64,000 bases of DNA from Sphingobacterium multivorum (GTDB lineage Bacteria > Bacteroidota > Bacteroidia > Sphingobacteriales > Sphingobacteriaceae). Both the position numbers and the translations under genes were made by a program. The notes under the pieces were generated by a model. It searched no databases. It worked only from the letters and a program-made list of their open reading frames with translations, and was not told where the DNA came from. Below, one piece after another: positions 35,652 through 46,788 of the stretch (positions are counted from its first letter, which is position 1; each line of letters starts with the position of its first letter). Location: assembly GCF_900457465.1 (NCBI RefSeq), contig NZ_UAUU01000011.1:1178001-1242000 (forward strand), read 5' to 3'.

Positions 35652-36872
35652 ATGAAATTTAGCTTAGTTTTGGGTATGAAGCATATGTTTTCAAATCTAG
35701 CTGTCATTCTACAAAACAATACTTTTGTGGAATCAGATTTTACACTGCCAGTACCCGTACTTCTTGCTAAGTTTTCTTTTTTACCTATTTCATCATTTTT
35801 TCCGGAAGCGAGTTCATCTTTTTCCGCTGATTGGTTAGACACCGTCCAACAGAGCGCGATTAGATCTACATTGGAAGGATTTAATGTCGGAATCAGTGGC
35901 GATGGTAATCCTGTCGCTTTACTTGAGCAGGCGATTGCTTTGACCAATCATGCACTTGCCTATAGCTATTTGGGGCTTTATTATTTTAAAATAGCGGCAT
36001 ATGACCAAGCTATTGCAACGTTTACAAGCGCAATCGAACAGTATAAAGAGGAGCCATTTTTTTATGCGAGCCGTTGTTTAGTTTATCGACTCATCGATGA
36101 AGACGAAGGTGCTTTCTATGATTATCAGATTGCCAAGAGACTGGATTTTAATTACCATAGTGTATTGGAATGGGCGGAGAATCAAGCTGAACTCACTTAC
36201 TTTGAGGCCGATAATTTGGTTATTCAAGAGCTGGAATCGAAGCCAAAGCACCTGAGTACTGACGAAATAAATTCATTGGGACTTGAATATGTTCATTGCT
36301 ATAGCTATCTAAAAGCAATCGGTCTTTATTCTTCTGCTATTGCGGAATCCGACAACAAGGATAGCAACCTGTTTGTTTTTAGAGGAAGTTTGTACCTGAA
36401 ATTGACCTGTTTTGAATTGGCATTGTCTGATTTCAATCAGGCTATTGCTCTTGATGAGAATCGTTCTGCCGCCTATATATTTCGCGCTAAAGTGTTTGAA
36501 TCCTATCGTAATTACCAAAGTGCGCTGGAAGACTATGCCAAGGCGGAGGAAATAGATCGTGATTCATCGATCGTATACGAAGAAAGGGCATCTTTGTTTG
36601 AGCGGTTGGGAAATTTTGAGGAAGCATTATTGGATTTTGATCGCCTTGTTACGCTCAATCCGGAAGATTTTTATGTGTATTCATTACGAGCCGATTTGAA
36701 TGAAAAGTTGGAGGATTTACCAGGCGCACTGGCAGATTACTCGAAAGCGATCGATTTGAATCCATATTATTCTGATTTGTATTCATATCGCGCAGCAATT
36801 CGTGAAAAATTGGGTGATCCTATCGGGGCAAAAGCCGACCTGGATAAATTCAATGAATTGGAAGATGAATAA
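35652..36872 (+). CDS. Tetratricopeptide repeat protein
   Basis: 406 residues. From about residue 95 there are at least seven TPR-type 34-residue helix pairs, with 'AYSYLGLYYFKIAAYDQAIATFTSAIE', 'FVFRGSLYLKLTCFELALSDFNQAIAL' and 'LYSYRAAIREKLGDPIGAKADL' (split) as examples. TPRs bind other proteins. No membrane segment; the N-terminal 60 residues are unrelated to TPR. Start could also be Met 35676. A palindromic terminator follows immediately. Confidence 0.85.
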   Translation: MKFSLVLGMKHMFSNLAVILQNNTFVESDFTLPVPVLLAKFSFLPISSFFPEASSSFSADWLDTVQQSAIRSTLEGFNVGISGDGNPVALLEQAIALTNHALAYSYLGLYYFKIAAYDQAIATFTSAIEQYKEEPFFYASRCLVYRLIDEDEGAFYDYQIAKRLDFNYHSVLEWAENQAELTYFEADNLVIQELESKPKHLSTDEINSLGLEYVHCYSYLKAIGLYSSAIAESDNKDSNLFVFRGSLYLKLTCFELALSDFNQAIALDENRSAAYIFRAKVFESYRNYQSALEDYAKAEEIDRDSSIVYEERASLFERLGNFEEALLDFDRLVTLNPEDFYVYSLRADLNEKLEDLPGALADYSKAIDLNPYYSDLYSYRAAIREKLGDPIGAKADLDKFNELEDE

Positions 36873-36900
36873 AAAAAGTCCACCTTTTGGTGGACTTTTT
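36873..36900. terminator. Bidirectional terminator, TPR gene / tyrA
   Basis: A5 + GTCCACC, a 4-nt loop, GGTGGAC + T5. Perfect 12-bp palindromic stem usable by the converging TPR gene and the tyrA gene. Confidence 0.85.
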
Positions 36901-36928
36901 ATACCTACTGCTCTAACTAGAGCAGCCT

Positions 36929-37770
36929 TTATTTAATGATCCTTTTTATCTTATTGGAACGGGTAATAAGTTTGTGCAATTTGTCATAATCCTCCGTGGC
37001 AATAGAATCGTGCAGGGATTGAAGCTGCTTGATATGTTCTTCGAGTACTTCGAGTACATTTTCGCGATTTTGCTTGAAAATAGGTGTCCACATATCGGGC
37101 GAACTTTTGGCAAGACGTACTGTAGATTCAAATCCCGAGCCTGCAAGCTCAAAGATACGCCCTTGAGATTTCTCTTTTTCCAATACTGTTAAGGCGAGGG
37201 CGAAAGAGGTCAGGTGAGAAATGTGGGATACATAAGCCGTATGCACATCATGTTCATCTGCATTCATAAAACAGCTGCGCATCTCCAATTGGTCGGTGAT
37301 GGCATCGGCAATCTCGAAAGCATCCTCATCCGTTTTAAATGCTTCAACATACACCATCATTTTTCCTTTGAATAAGCCTGCTATTGCAGCTTCAGGCCCA
37401 GAATACTCTGTTCCGGCCATGGGATGGGCTGCAACATAACGGCCTCTATTGGGATGATCCTTTATTTTATTCAGAATATTCGTTTTTGTTGATCCCATGT
37501 CGATGACAACCTGGTCTGTGACCAGATCCAAGATTTGAGGAACAACATGTAAAATGGCATCAACAGGAATTGTGAGCACCAATACTTTACAGGTCTTAAT
37601 CGCATCTTCTAAGCTTGCTGTTTCGTCAATGAAGCCGATATGCATCGCTTTATCTAAGTTCTTTTGACTCTTATCTACACCGATTATTTTGTCGCAGAAT
37701 TTTGTTTCTTTTAGGCGAATGGCAACTGAGCCGCCGATCAAGCCTACGCCTACCAATGGCAATGTTCATA
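36929..37770 (-). CDS. tyrA: Prephenate dehydrogenase, frameshifted near its start
   Basis: Oxidative decarboxylation of prephenate to 4-hydroxyphenylpyruvate for tyrosine. The main frame (277 residues from 37762) begins inside the Rossmann motif 'VGLIGGSVAI' and has 'IDMGSTK', 'HPMAGTEYSGPEAA' and 'VSHISHL'. Reading from ATG 37770 gives 'MNIAI', then a single extra C (G on the coding strand) near 37755 breaks the frame; removing it gives 'MNIAIVGVGLIGG'. The full-length enzyme would be 280 residues. Likely a sequencing error. Confidence 0.85.
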
Positions 37771-37875
37771 TATAAACAATTATATTAAGCGTATTTTTGT
37801 TCAAATGTTATACATCGAACGCTTCATACCCTGGTTGTTTGTTGATCAATTATTCTATCGATAATTTCAAAGCAG

Positions 37876-39052
37876 TTAAGCTGCGCCCGAAATCGAATGT
37901 GTTAAAATTATTTTAATACGTTGGATTGATTCTTTGAGTACCTCTACCGTAGCACAGAGACTGATGCGTATATATTGATCGCCTTTATCTCCAAAAATTC
38001 CACCCGGTGTAATAAATACCCGTGATCTCTCCAAAACAGCATCACTCAGGGCATAGCCATCTCGTATTTCTCCGAATACGCGCCCATACAAATAGACCTA
38101 CTTGTCTTTTTGATAAGCACAGTCCAGCAAATCCATGATCTCATAAACCTTTTGGCGCCGTTCCGCATAAATTTTGTTTAGATCAGCATACCAGGAGGCA
38201 TCAAGTTGTAGGCTTTCGCCGCGGCCAGCTGAACAGGTAAAAACATGCCTGAGTCCATGTTGCTTTTGAAACGAAGCACTTGGTTTATACGTTCTTCGGC
38301 ACCCACGAGCACACCAATTCGCCATCCCGCCATATTGGAAGATTTGCTCAGCGAATTCAATTCGATAGCCACATCTTTGGCGCCAGGTATACTCATAATG
38401 CTTTTTGGTGTATCTGTCAAATAAAGCTATATGGGTTATCGTGGCAAATCAGGATATTATGCTCTTTGGCAATTGAATCAGCTCTTGATAAAATGCATCG
38501 GGTGCGGAGGCACCTGTTGGCATATGGGATAGTTTATCCACATTAGTTTAACCTTTGACAAGTCTTGTTTTTTGAGCTCATTTAAATCAATAAGCCAATT
38601 TTGCTCTTGTGTAAGATTATAGGTAATCGCTTCAGCACCACTCAGCCGCACTGCGGCCGCATAAGCAGGGTAGCCAGGATTAGGTATAAGTGCCTGATCC
38701 CTTCCTGCAGGTAGGTCATACAGATATGCACAATGCCTTCTTTTGACCCAATTAAGGGTAATATTTCGGTATTGGGATTAAAAGTCGCGTTATAATAACG
38801 TTGATACCAATCTGCAACGGCTTGTCGTAGGGCAGGTGAGCCTTTATAGTTTTGATAGCCATGCACATTTGGAAGTTGGGCATTCGTAATTAATGTCTCG
38901 ATCACCTCCGGATGCGGGGGTAAGTCTGGACTTCCAATTCCTAGGTTGATTACACGCGCTCCCTGTTTGTTCAACTCATCTATTTCTCTTAATTTTTTGG
39001 AGAAATAATATTCTTCAGTGTGCTGCAATCTTTTGGCAACGTCTATTTGCAT
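37876..39052 (-). pseudogene. PLP-dependent aminotransferase broken by about seven indels (probably sequencing errors)
   Basis: Four overlapping frames together spell one class I/II aminotransferase of roughly 390 residues: 'INLGIGSPDLPPHPEVIETL', 'NVHGYQNYKGSPALRQAV', 'HMPTGA' region, PLP lysine in 'ELNSLSKSSNMAGWRIG', and 'VFITPGGIFGDKGDQYIRISLC'. Breaks, almost all one base missing from a run, fall near 38704, 38531, 38470, 38424, 38203, 38097 and 38059. In Bacteroidota such a gene adjoins tyrA and makes an aromatic or diaminopimelate amino acid. So many indels in runs suggests low-quality sequence rather than decay. Confidence 0.8.
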
Positions 39053-39220
39053 TTTATTTTAATAAATTTGGTATTTGAATAAGGCTAAATTAGGGAATTA
39101 TCTATTAAAAGGAGATTTTTTTATCGATTTTTCAAGCTGAACAAGCTGAATGCTTTATTCTTGCGATGCAACAATTTTATAGTCCCTTGCCAGGATATGT
39201 GCTTTTCTTGATTAATTTGT

Positions 39221-39228
39221 TATTTTTG
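39221..39228 (+). promoter_or_regulatory. -7 box of the exporter gene
   Basis: TATTTTTG fits TAnnTTTG, 90 bp upstream of the ATG at 39318. Confidence 0.35.
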
Positions 39229-39317
39229 TTCAATTTCCTCGTCAAAAATCTGGAAGTTAGAGGAGAGACCGACGAATTACTTTTGATGTAAAAGTAATTT
39301 GTCTTAGTTCAACATAA

Positions 39318-41152
39318 ATGAAAACATATTTTAGGCTCTTATCGTTTGCTAAACCCATTGAGAAATTTGCAATCCCCTATGTAATTTGCACGCTGATCAC
39401 GGTTGTTTTTAGCACGTTGAATTTGGCATTACTTGCTCCTTTACTCCATACACTTTTTAAAACCGGAAAAGAGGCTTGTGAAGCAGCTATTGAAGTCGTG
39501 AAACCTGAAGCGTACACAGATATTTTAGCTTGGTTCAATTACTATGCATCGATGGCAAATGAGCAGTTTGGTGCCTATGGCGCATTGCAAAGGGTCTGTA
39601 TTGCAATTGTGATCTCCGTATTTATCAGTAATCTGTTTCGCTACTTCTGTCAACGCATTATGGAGAATTTCCGTATTCATACTTTGCTCAAATTGCGTAG
39701 AGCGGTATTTGACAGTGTAATGGATTTACATGTCGGTTATTTTACAGGACAACGAAAAGGAGATATTGTTTCTAAAGTGCGTCTGATGTACAGGTCGTGC
39801 AGTATTCTGTGACGGGGACTTTACAGGTGGTTTTTAAAGAGCCCTTGCAATTGATCGCTTATATCGTGATGCTTTTTAATATCTCTGCGCAATTGACATT
39901 CTTTTCACTCTTGGTCATTCCCGTCTCTGCATTTTTGATTTCTAGAATCGTTAAGAATCTTAAAAGCCAAGCGCATGCGGCACAGGAATCGTATGGAAAT
40001 ATGATTTCCTATTTGGACGAAGCATTGTCTGGAATAAAAATTATCAAAGCTTTCAATGCCGTTTCATTTATTAAGAACAGGTTTCATAATGAGAACGAAC
40101 GTTACGCCAATATCGGTCGTGCTATGGCTAAAAGACAACAGTTAAGTTCACCTGTGTCCGAATTGCTGGGGGTAATTATGGTGGCTATTATTCTTTTGTA
40201 TGGCGGCCATTTGGTGCTTTCAGGTGACAAGAATTTAACGGCGCCCGCATTTATTGCCTATATCGCTATTTTTTCACAGGTGATGCGTCCGGCAAAGGCG
40301 TTAACAGATTCTTTCAGCGGTATTCATAATGGTCTTGCTGCGGGTGAGCGTGTATTGGAACTTATCGATGAACGGACGGAAGTGAAAGATCGCGCCGACG
40401 CGAAGCTTGTGAAAAGCTTTGAGAAGAATATTGTCTTTAATCAGGTGAATTTTTCGTATACCAAAGATAAAGAGATTCTACAGAACATCGATTTGACTAT
40501 AGAAAAAGGGAAGATTATTGCGTTGGTGGGACCTTCAGGTGGGGGAAAATCAACTTTAGTTGATTTAATTCCGCGTTTTATGGACGTTACTGGGGGGCAA
40601 ATTTTGTTTGACGGTATTGATTTACGGGATTTAGACCAGGATTCTTTACGGGACATGATCGGTGTCGTCAATCAGGAGTCCATTTTGTTTAATGATACAA
40701 TCTTCAATAATATTGCATTCGCTAATCTTTCGGCCAGTCAAGAGGAAGTAGAAGCCGCTGCACGGATTGCGAATGCGCATGAGTTTATTGTGAAAACGGA
40801 ACAGGGTTATCAGACCAACATAGGTGATAGGGGCGGTAAATTATCTGGTGGCCAACGTCAGCGGATCTGTATTGCACGAGCTGTCTTGAAGAATCCACCG
40901 ATCATGCTTCTTGATGAGGCGACTTCTGCTTTAGATACCGAATCTGAAAAGTTGGTGCAGGACTCCTTATATAAATTAATGGACAATAGAACAACGGTTG
41001 TGATTGCCCATCGTTTAAGTACCATTCAGAATGCGGATAAAATTGTGGTTATTGAAGCCGGAAAGATCGTAGAAGCAGGTAGCCATAGTGAGCTGATACA
41101 GCAAGAAGGATTATACCGTAAATTAATCGAAATGCAACAATTTACAGATTAG
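39318..41152 (+). CDS. ABC exporter, MsbA-like permease-ATPase, with one frameshift
   Basis: Half-transporter of about 611 residues made of six membrane helices and an ATPase domain, exporting lipid or drugs. The permease ends in one frame at 39812; the rest starts at 39797. Inserting one base near 39779 restores 'KVTSDVQVVQYSVTGTLQVV'. The ATPase has Walker A 'GPSGGGKST', Q-loop, signature 'LSGGQRQR', Walker B 'IMLLDEATSALD' and 'AHRLST'. Lipid A flippase MsbA is the best-known relative, but substrate is not certain. Confidence 0.87.
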
Positions 41153-41255
41153 GATCCTTTTCTAAGAGCTATGTCAAATTAGTTGTTGTCACATTTTTTA
41201 TTATAACTTTTGTTGCCTTTTCGGTACATTTGATTTAAGATAGGAGATACATTTA

Positions 41256-42453
41256 ATGAACGCAATAGATAAATTGAATTTCTTGATTAACGATAAGAAT
41301 TTAGCTGTCGAATTGAGAGATATAGCGGAGAAAGTTTTGCGAGAGGAGCGTATCACTTTTGAGGACGGCGTACTTTTGTATGAGAAAGGTGAGTTAGGCT
41401 ACCTTGGTGTGCTTGCTAACTATATTCGCGAGAAACGCCATGGTGATCATACTTTTTTCAATCGTAATTTTCACATCGAGCCGACTAACGTCTGTGTATA
41501 TGACTGTAAGTTCTGTTCGTATTCCCGCTTAATAAAAGAACGGGCTGAAGGTTGGGAGATGGAAGTCGACGGCATGATGGATATTGTGAAAAAGTACGAC
41601 AAGGAGGCTGTTACTGAAGTTCATATCACCGGAGGGTTGTTCCTAAGCAGAACCTCGAATTTTATGCCGATTTTTTTCGCAAATGTAAAGCACATCGTCC
41701 CCGAGTTGCATATCAAAGGACTTACACCTGTAGAGTATTACTATATTTTCAAGAAAGCAAAATTGAGCCATTACGACGGATTGAAGTATCTGCAATCCTG
41801 CGGATTAGATTCTATGCCGGGCGGTGGTGCGGAAATCTTTCATCCAGAATCAGAGAGCAGATTGCACATGATAAATGCACAGCCGAACAATGGCTGGATA
41901 TTCATGAGCAGGCGCATAAGCTGGGCATGCATACCAATGCAACCATGCTGTACGGCCATATAGAGCAGTTTTGGCATCGTGTCGATCATATGGAGCGCTT
42001 AAGACAGCTACAGGATAAGACTGGCGGTTTTCAGACCTTTATTCCACTAAAATTAGAAACAAGGAGAATCAAATGTCCCATATTCCGGAGGTATCCGTTA
42101 TTGAAGACCTCAGGAATTACGCGATCGCTCGAATTTACATGGATAATTTTGATCATATTAAAGCTTATTGGGCAATGATATCTAGAGATACGGCCCAGTT
42201 GTCCTTGGCTTTTGGGTCGATGATATAGACGGAACACTGGATGATACGACAAAAATATACAGCATGGCAGGAGCAGAAGAGCAAAAACCGGGGATGACCA
42301 CACAAGAGGTTGTCGAGCTGATAAAAAATGTTGGACGCCATCCGATTGGAAAGAGATACCCTCTACAATGTGGTATCCGATTATAATGATGTTGTTTTTG
42401 ATCAAGTTGATCAAAAGAAAAGCTATTACGCATTACCTGTTGTCAATTCATAA
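41256..42453 (+). pseudogene. mqnE: Aminofutalosine synthase MqnE, frameshifted about six times (probably sequencing errors)
   Basis: Radical SAM enzyme of futalosine-type menaquinone synthesis. The [4Fe-4S] motif 'CVYDCKFCSYSR' and 'GLTPVEYYYIFKKAKL' are intact, as is 'GLDSMPGGGAEIFHPE'. Frames break at runs near 41635 (-1), 41700 (+1, restoring the frame), 41848 (-1), 42053 (-1), 42215 (-1) and 42349 (+1); read with those corrected, the protein continues to 'YYALPVVNS' and a TAA at 42451. The full enzyme would be near 400 residues. With mqnA at 43087 it defines the pathway. Confidence 0.85.
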
Positions 42454-42466
42454 CTCATATCGCACG

Positions 42467-43094
42467 TTGAAAAAGACATTTTATTTTATACGACACGGAC
42501 AGACTGATCTAAATTTAAGAGGTATTGTGCAGGGGCGGGGTGTTAATTCCCCACTCAATAAAATGGGCATAGCTCAAGCTCAGGCTTTCTTTGATCACTA
42601 TAGTACGGTGCCTTTTGATAAGATATATACCTCCACTTTATTGCGTACTCATCAAACTGTACAGGGGTTCATTGATTTGGATTTACCTTGGGAACAGCTT
42701 GTTGGTTTGGATGAAATAAGCTGGGGAGTTTATGAAGGAAAAGAACAAACACCGGAGTTGCTAGCTGGTTTTGAAAAATTGGTCGCAGCATGGCGCAATG
42801 GAGAATTGGATGTCAGTATCGAAAACGGAGAGTCTCCTCATGAATTAATGGCGCGTCAACAAGTCGCCTTGGATCATATGCTCGCTCAGACAGATGAAAA
42901 AAAACATATTAGTCTGTATGCACGGTCGTGCTTTACGGATTATGCTTTGTCTAATGACTGGTGTCGATGCCCGTTATATGGATGATTTCCCGCATACAAA
43001 TACTGCTTTATATAAATTGCTGTATGATAATGGTCAATTTGAGATTGTAGACCATTACAATACCGCACACTTAGAAGCATTGATAAATGAATAA
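42467..43094 (+). CDS. Histidine phosphatase family protein, one frameshift
   Basis: Phosphoglycerate-mutase-like phosphatase of about 208 residues starting at TTG 42467 with 'KKTFYFIRHGQTDLN' (catalytic RHG). The frame breaks in the run of A at 42897-42904; with seven instead of eight A the protein continues 'DEKNILVCMHGRALRIMLCLMTG', supplying the second catalytic His. The gene lies between mqnE and mqnA and its end overlaps the mqnA start by 8 bp, so a role in menaquinone synthesis is possible. Substrate unknown. Confidence 0.8.
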
Positions 43095-43815
43095 AATTAG
43101 AGTTTCTGCCGTATCGTATACCAATACTTATCCATTTTTGAATGGAATACGTAAATCGAAAGTGATGGAGCAAATCGACTTGAGCGTCGATTATCCAAGT
43201 GCCTGTGCACAGAAAGTAATCGACGATCAAGCTGATATCGGGATTATACCGACAGCTGCCTTATTAAGTCTACCCGAGTACTATATTAATACCGATTTTT
43301 GTATCGGCACGGAAGGTGCTGTCGATTCTGTCTTTATTTTTGCCAATAAACCCATTGAAGAGGTAAAAACTTTACGTTTAGATAAGCAATCGCGCACTTC
43401 AAATGGTTTAGCACGTGTATTGATAAAAAATTATTGGAAAAAGGATGTGGAATTGATCGCTGATGAATCTATCGAGCCAGATGCCTATGTTTTAATTGGG
43501 GATCGTACTTTCGGTAAGAAGAATGCAATACCCTATGTTTATGATTTGGGGGAAGAGTGGTTTAATTTCACCGGACTTCCTTTCGCTTTTGCCTTATGGG
43601 TAAGTAACAAAAAACTTCCCGACTCTTTTGTAGAGGAATTCAATGAAGCTTTAGCGTATGGCGTTGAACATGCAACCGATGTGATAGCCGGTCTCCCAGA
43701 ATTTGAGGACTTTGATTATACCAAATATCTGACAGAGCATCTTAATTTCCATTTGACAGCCAAGAAACGCGAAGCTGTACAATTGTATCTCCGGTATTTA
43801 AAAGAATTGGATTAA
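43087..43815 (+). CDS. mqnA: Chorismate dehydratase MqnA
   Basis: First enzyme of the futalosine pathway, making 3-enolpyruvylbenzoate. 242 residues with 'VSAVSYTNTYPFLNGI', 'DYPSACAQKVIDDQADIGIIPTAAL' and 'GDRTFG', the periplasmic-binding-protein-like fold of the family. Typical companion of mqnE. Confidence 0.93.
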   Translation: MNKIRVSAVSYTNTYPFLNGIRKSKVMEQIDLSVDYPSACAQKVIDDQADIGIIPTAALLSLPEYYINTDFCIGTEGAVDSVFIFANKPIEEVKTLRLDKQSRTSNGLARVLIKNYWKKDVELIADESIEPDAYVLIGDRTFGKKNAIPYVYDLGEEWFNFTGLPFAFALWVSNKKLPDSFVEEFNEALAYGVEHATDVIAGLPEFEDFDYTKYLTEHLNFHLTAKKREAVQLYLRYLKELD

Positions 43816-43873
43816 CCCGGGGGTGCTTGGCCTGAACAGGAACGATGACATACCCTGAAAAATTTTAAATCAG

Positions 43874-43922
43874 AATCGCCAGGTAAGCCTTACACGGTAT
43901 TGTGAAGGCTTACCTGGCGATT
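43874..43922. terminator. 18-bp perfect inverted repeat after mqnA
   Basis: Arms 43874-43891 and 43905-43922 are perfectly complementary over 18 bp with a 13-nt loop. It lies between two converging genes (mqnA and the helicase) and so may end both transcripts, though T runs are short. Confidence 0.7.
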
Positions 43923-43999
43923 GATTTCCAAAGAAGAAAATACAAGAATTGAAGCCACCGTTTTACACTTGAATTCCAATTAACCAATGTTTTGGACCT

Positions 44000-45303
44000 T
44001 TAAGTACGTCCAATTTTTACTTTACGTCCTTTGATTTTTTGCCCATTTGCCTTGTTGATAATAAAAGGAGCAAGCTTTCTTTTAACGGCGACATAAGCGA
44101 CCTTATCTTTCACTTCTATTATACCAATGTCGTCTTTTTCAACACCTTCCAAATGCAGGAGAAAACCTACAATGTCAATTTTATTGACTTTGTCTTTTCT
44201 TCCAGCACTAACATAAAGTGTGGCGAAAGGTGAATTTTCAGGAAGATCATAGTATTCGGGAAATTCCTCTTCAGGTATTTCCTCCGCTATATAGGGATAC
44301 GCTTCTTCCGGCTTTAAGATGACATAGACATCACCCTTTGCCTGCATACGCGCAGTACGTCCATTGCGATGAATAAAGCCATCTTCTTTATGCGGTAGCT
44401 GATAATGAATAATGGCATCAACTTCGGGGATATCCAGCCCTCTTGCAGCCAAATCGGTCGTGATCAAAACATTGTTGGAATGATTACGGAATTTGAGAAG
44501 CGCCAGTTCACGATCTTGCTGTTCAAGTCCGCCATGAAAGGTGTCGTGAATAATATTGCGATTATCCAGTAGTTCGCTGATGTGATCGACGGCATCGCGA
44601 TGGTTACAGAAGATAATCATTTTTTTCGTCCCAATCTTGCAGATAAGTTTTAGTAGTGCCTCCAATTTCTTTTGAACAGGGGCAACTACTTTTTTAATTG
44701 TAATGCGGGGTATATTTTGTGAATTATTCAAAAATCGACAAGAATAGGCTCCTCTATCTGTGTAAAAGGCGGAATTGCATCCATCATCGTTGCAGAAGTC
44801 AATATCCGCGATCTGATGGCCGGTATATGTCGAATAATAAAATCCATTTGTTGCTGAAATCCCAGTTCCAACGATTTATCAAATTCGTCTAGCACGAGGG
44901 TATGAATACCGGAAGGATCAAAATTTCCTTCTTCGATATGTTGTTTTATGCGTCCTGGAGTTCCTATAATAATTCCGGGAGCATCCTTGAATTCATTTTT
45001 TTCAATACGGGTACTATGACCGCCATAGGCACAGGTGACTTTGTGGCCAGTGGCTACCTTGCGAAGCACTTGCTCTATCTGTAAGGCCAGTTCGCGGGTC
45101 GGCACTAAGATCAGTACTTGAACCTCCCGAACGATTTCCTTCAGTTGCTCTAAAATGAGCAATGAAAAGGCCAAGGTTTTGCCAGATCCTGTGGGTGAAA
45201 GTAAGATGAAATCATGATCTTTTTGGTACGATTCCACTACTTTTTCTTGCATCTCATTTAAGGATGAGATACCTAATTTATTTAAAATAGCTTCTAGCTG
45301 CAT
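44000..45303 (-). CDS. DEAD-box RNA helicase of the DbpA type, one frameshift
   Basis: Upstream frame (to 44728) carries motif I 'SPTGSGKT', Ia 'PTRELA', 'GTPGR', DExD box as 'DEFD' and 'SAT'. Downstream frame (44000-44731) has the helicase C domain, 'HRNGRTAR', and the DbpA RNA-binding domain at the end ('LYVSAGRKDKVNKIDIVGFL'). A missing A (T on the coding strand) in the run at 44730-44734 separates them; with it, 'EEPILVDFLNNSQNIPRI' is continuous, 434 residues. DbpA works in large ribosomal subunit assembly. Confidence 0.88.
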
Positions 45304-45377
45304 TCAGCAAAAATACAAAATACCGCTATTTTGAAAGGAACAAACTCGAATGAAAATTTTTTAGGCATTTTGTAATT

Positions 45378-45418
45378 AAAAAAACAAGGTAATCAGTCTA
45401 TAAAAGATGATTACCTTG
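45378..45418 (-). terminator. Terminator of asnA
   Basis: On the minus strand: perfect 11-bp stem (45418-45408 with 45395-45385) with a 12-nt loop, then seven T. Located about 70 bp after the asnA stop. Confidence 0.8.
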
Positions 45419-45489
45419 CCTTGATTTTTATCGGTATACTGAAACACGCGGTATAGTTGCCGAGTTATTAATTTTCCATAAGTATTGTT

Positions 45490-46536
45490 TTATAGGATAT
45501 CAATACCTTCTTGTCTTAATGTTTCTTTTTTGTCCTCTTCCCAGATACTGACTTGGACTTCTCCAATATGTTGTTTTTTGAGCATAAACATACAGACACG
45601 GGATTGTCCGATTCCACCGCCCATAGATTCCGGCAATTGATCATTGAGAAGCATGCTATGGAAAGTCAGTTTGGATTTTTCAGTGCAATTTCTGATTTCC
45701 ATCTGATGTGCCAAAGCGGTTTTATCGACGCGAATCCCCATGGAAGAAAGCTCAAAGGCTGAATTTAAGATGGGGTTCCATACGAGAATATCTCCATTCA
45801 ATCCTTTGTGTCCAGCCTCATTTGCAGTACTCCAATCGTCGTAGTCTGCTGCGCGACCATCGTGTGCAACACCATTGCTGAGTGCCCCGCCGATACCATA
45901 TAAAAATACTGCACCATATTCTTTTGTGATGGTATTTTCACGTTCTTTTGCAGTTAGATTAGGATATTTTTGCAGAAGTTCTTCTGCTGCAATAAATGTA
46001 ATGGTTTCTGGAAGAATAGCTTTTATCTGTGGATACTTGCTTTCAACCTGTTGTTCTGTATAGCGTAATGCATCGTAAATTTTTAATACGGTATCTTTCA
46101 GTAAGGCCAAAGTACGTTGATCTTTATCGATTACTTTTTCCCAATCCCATTGGTCTACATATATCGAATGAATAGGGGTGTAATCTTCATCAGGACGCAG
46201 TGCTTTCATGTCGGTCACGATGCCTTCCCCGGGTAACATTTCAAGTTCTTTTAAACGGACTCTTTTCCATTTTGCCAATGAATGTACGACGACAGCCCTT
46301 TTTTCATTCAATGATTTAATCGGAAATGATACCGGGCGCTCAATTCCATTTAAGTCATCATTTAATCCTGTGCCGTCTAAAACCACCAAAGGCGATGAGA
46401 TCGGAATTAAATTTAATGCTTTCTTTAGTTGTTGGACAAATGTATCTTTAACGAAGCTGATAGCAACTTCGGTATTTAAAAGTTTTCTTCCCTCCATATG
46501 AGTTAAATGAAATACCATGTGCGGATTGATACGCAT
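45490..46536 (-). CDS. asnA: Aspartate-ammonia ligase AsnA
   Basis: Ammonia-dependent asparagine synthetase. 348 residues with 'DGTGLNDDLNGIERPVSFPIK', 'VVHSLAKWKR', 'KALRPDED', 'SIYVDQWDWE', 'DYDDWSTANEAGHKGLNGDILVWNPIL' (split) and 'GGGIGQSRVCMF'. Starts at 46536 and 46497 are both plausible; the first matches Bacteroides homologues better in length. A TACTTTTG box at 46573-46566 (minus) would give a 5' leader of about 25 nt for the first. Confidence 0.93.
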   Translation of the reverse strand: MRINPHMVFHLTHMEGRKLLNTEVAISFVKDTFVQQLKKALNLIPISSPLVVLDGTGLNDDLNGIERPVSFPIKSLNEKRAVVVHSLAKWKRVRLKELEMLPGEGIVTDMKALRPDEDYTPIHSIYVDQWDWEKVIDKDQRTLALLKDTVLKIYDALRYTEQQVESKYPQIKAILPETITFIAAEELLQKYPNLTAKERENTITKEYGAVFLYGIGGALSNGVAHDGRAADYDDWSTANEAGHKGLNGDILVWNPILNSAFELSSMGIRVDKTALAHQMEIRNCTEKSKLTFHSMLLNDQLPESMGGGIGQSRVCMFMLKKQHIGEVQVSIWEEDKKETLRQEGIDIL

Positions 46537-46732
46537 GGTTTTATTTTTTATTCAGTTATTTCCTACAAAAGTATGAAAATATCACTGGTTAATCTGTTTG
46601 GTTGTGATTTTTAATATTTATCCATTAAAAAGTTGAAAAAATAAAAAAATTCTAACAAAATGAAGGTAGGTCAATATTTAATTATAAAACTAATAATTTG
46701 TTGGTGCAACTAAAAGTGTTTGGTTACTTACT

Positions 46733-46763
46733 AAAAGAGCCCTGAATATTTCAGGGCTCTTTT
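46733..46763. terminator. Bidirectional terminator downstream of the IscA-like gene
   Basis: 14-bp stem AAAAGAGCCCTGAA/TTCAGGGCTCTTTT with a 3-nt loop and A and T runs on both sides. Confidence 0.85.
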
Positions 46764-46788
46764 ATTTATGGTGGATCGACGTGATTGA

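Noticed and set aside
39166..39291. 41-residue ORF with a hydrophobic stretch upstream of the exporter
   Set aside because: It contains the likely -7 box (39221-39228) of the exporter promoter and has no other support.
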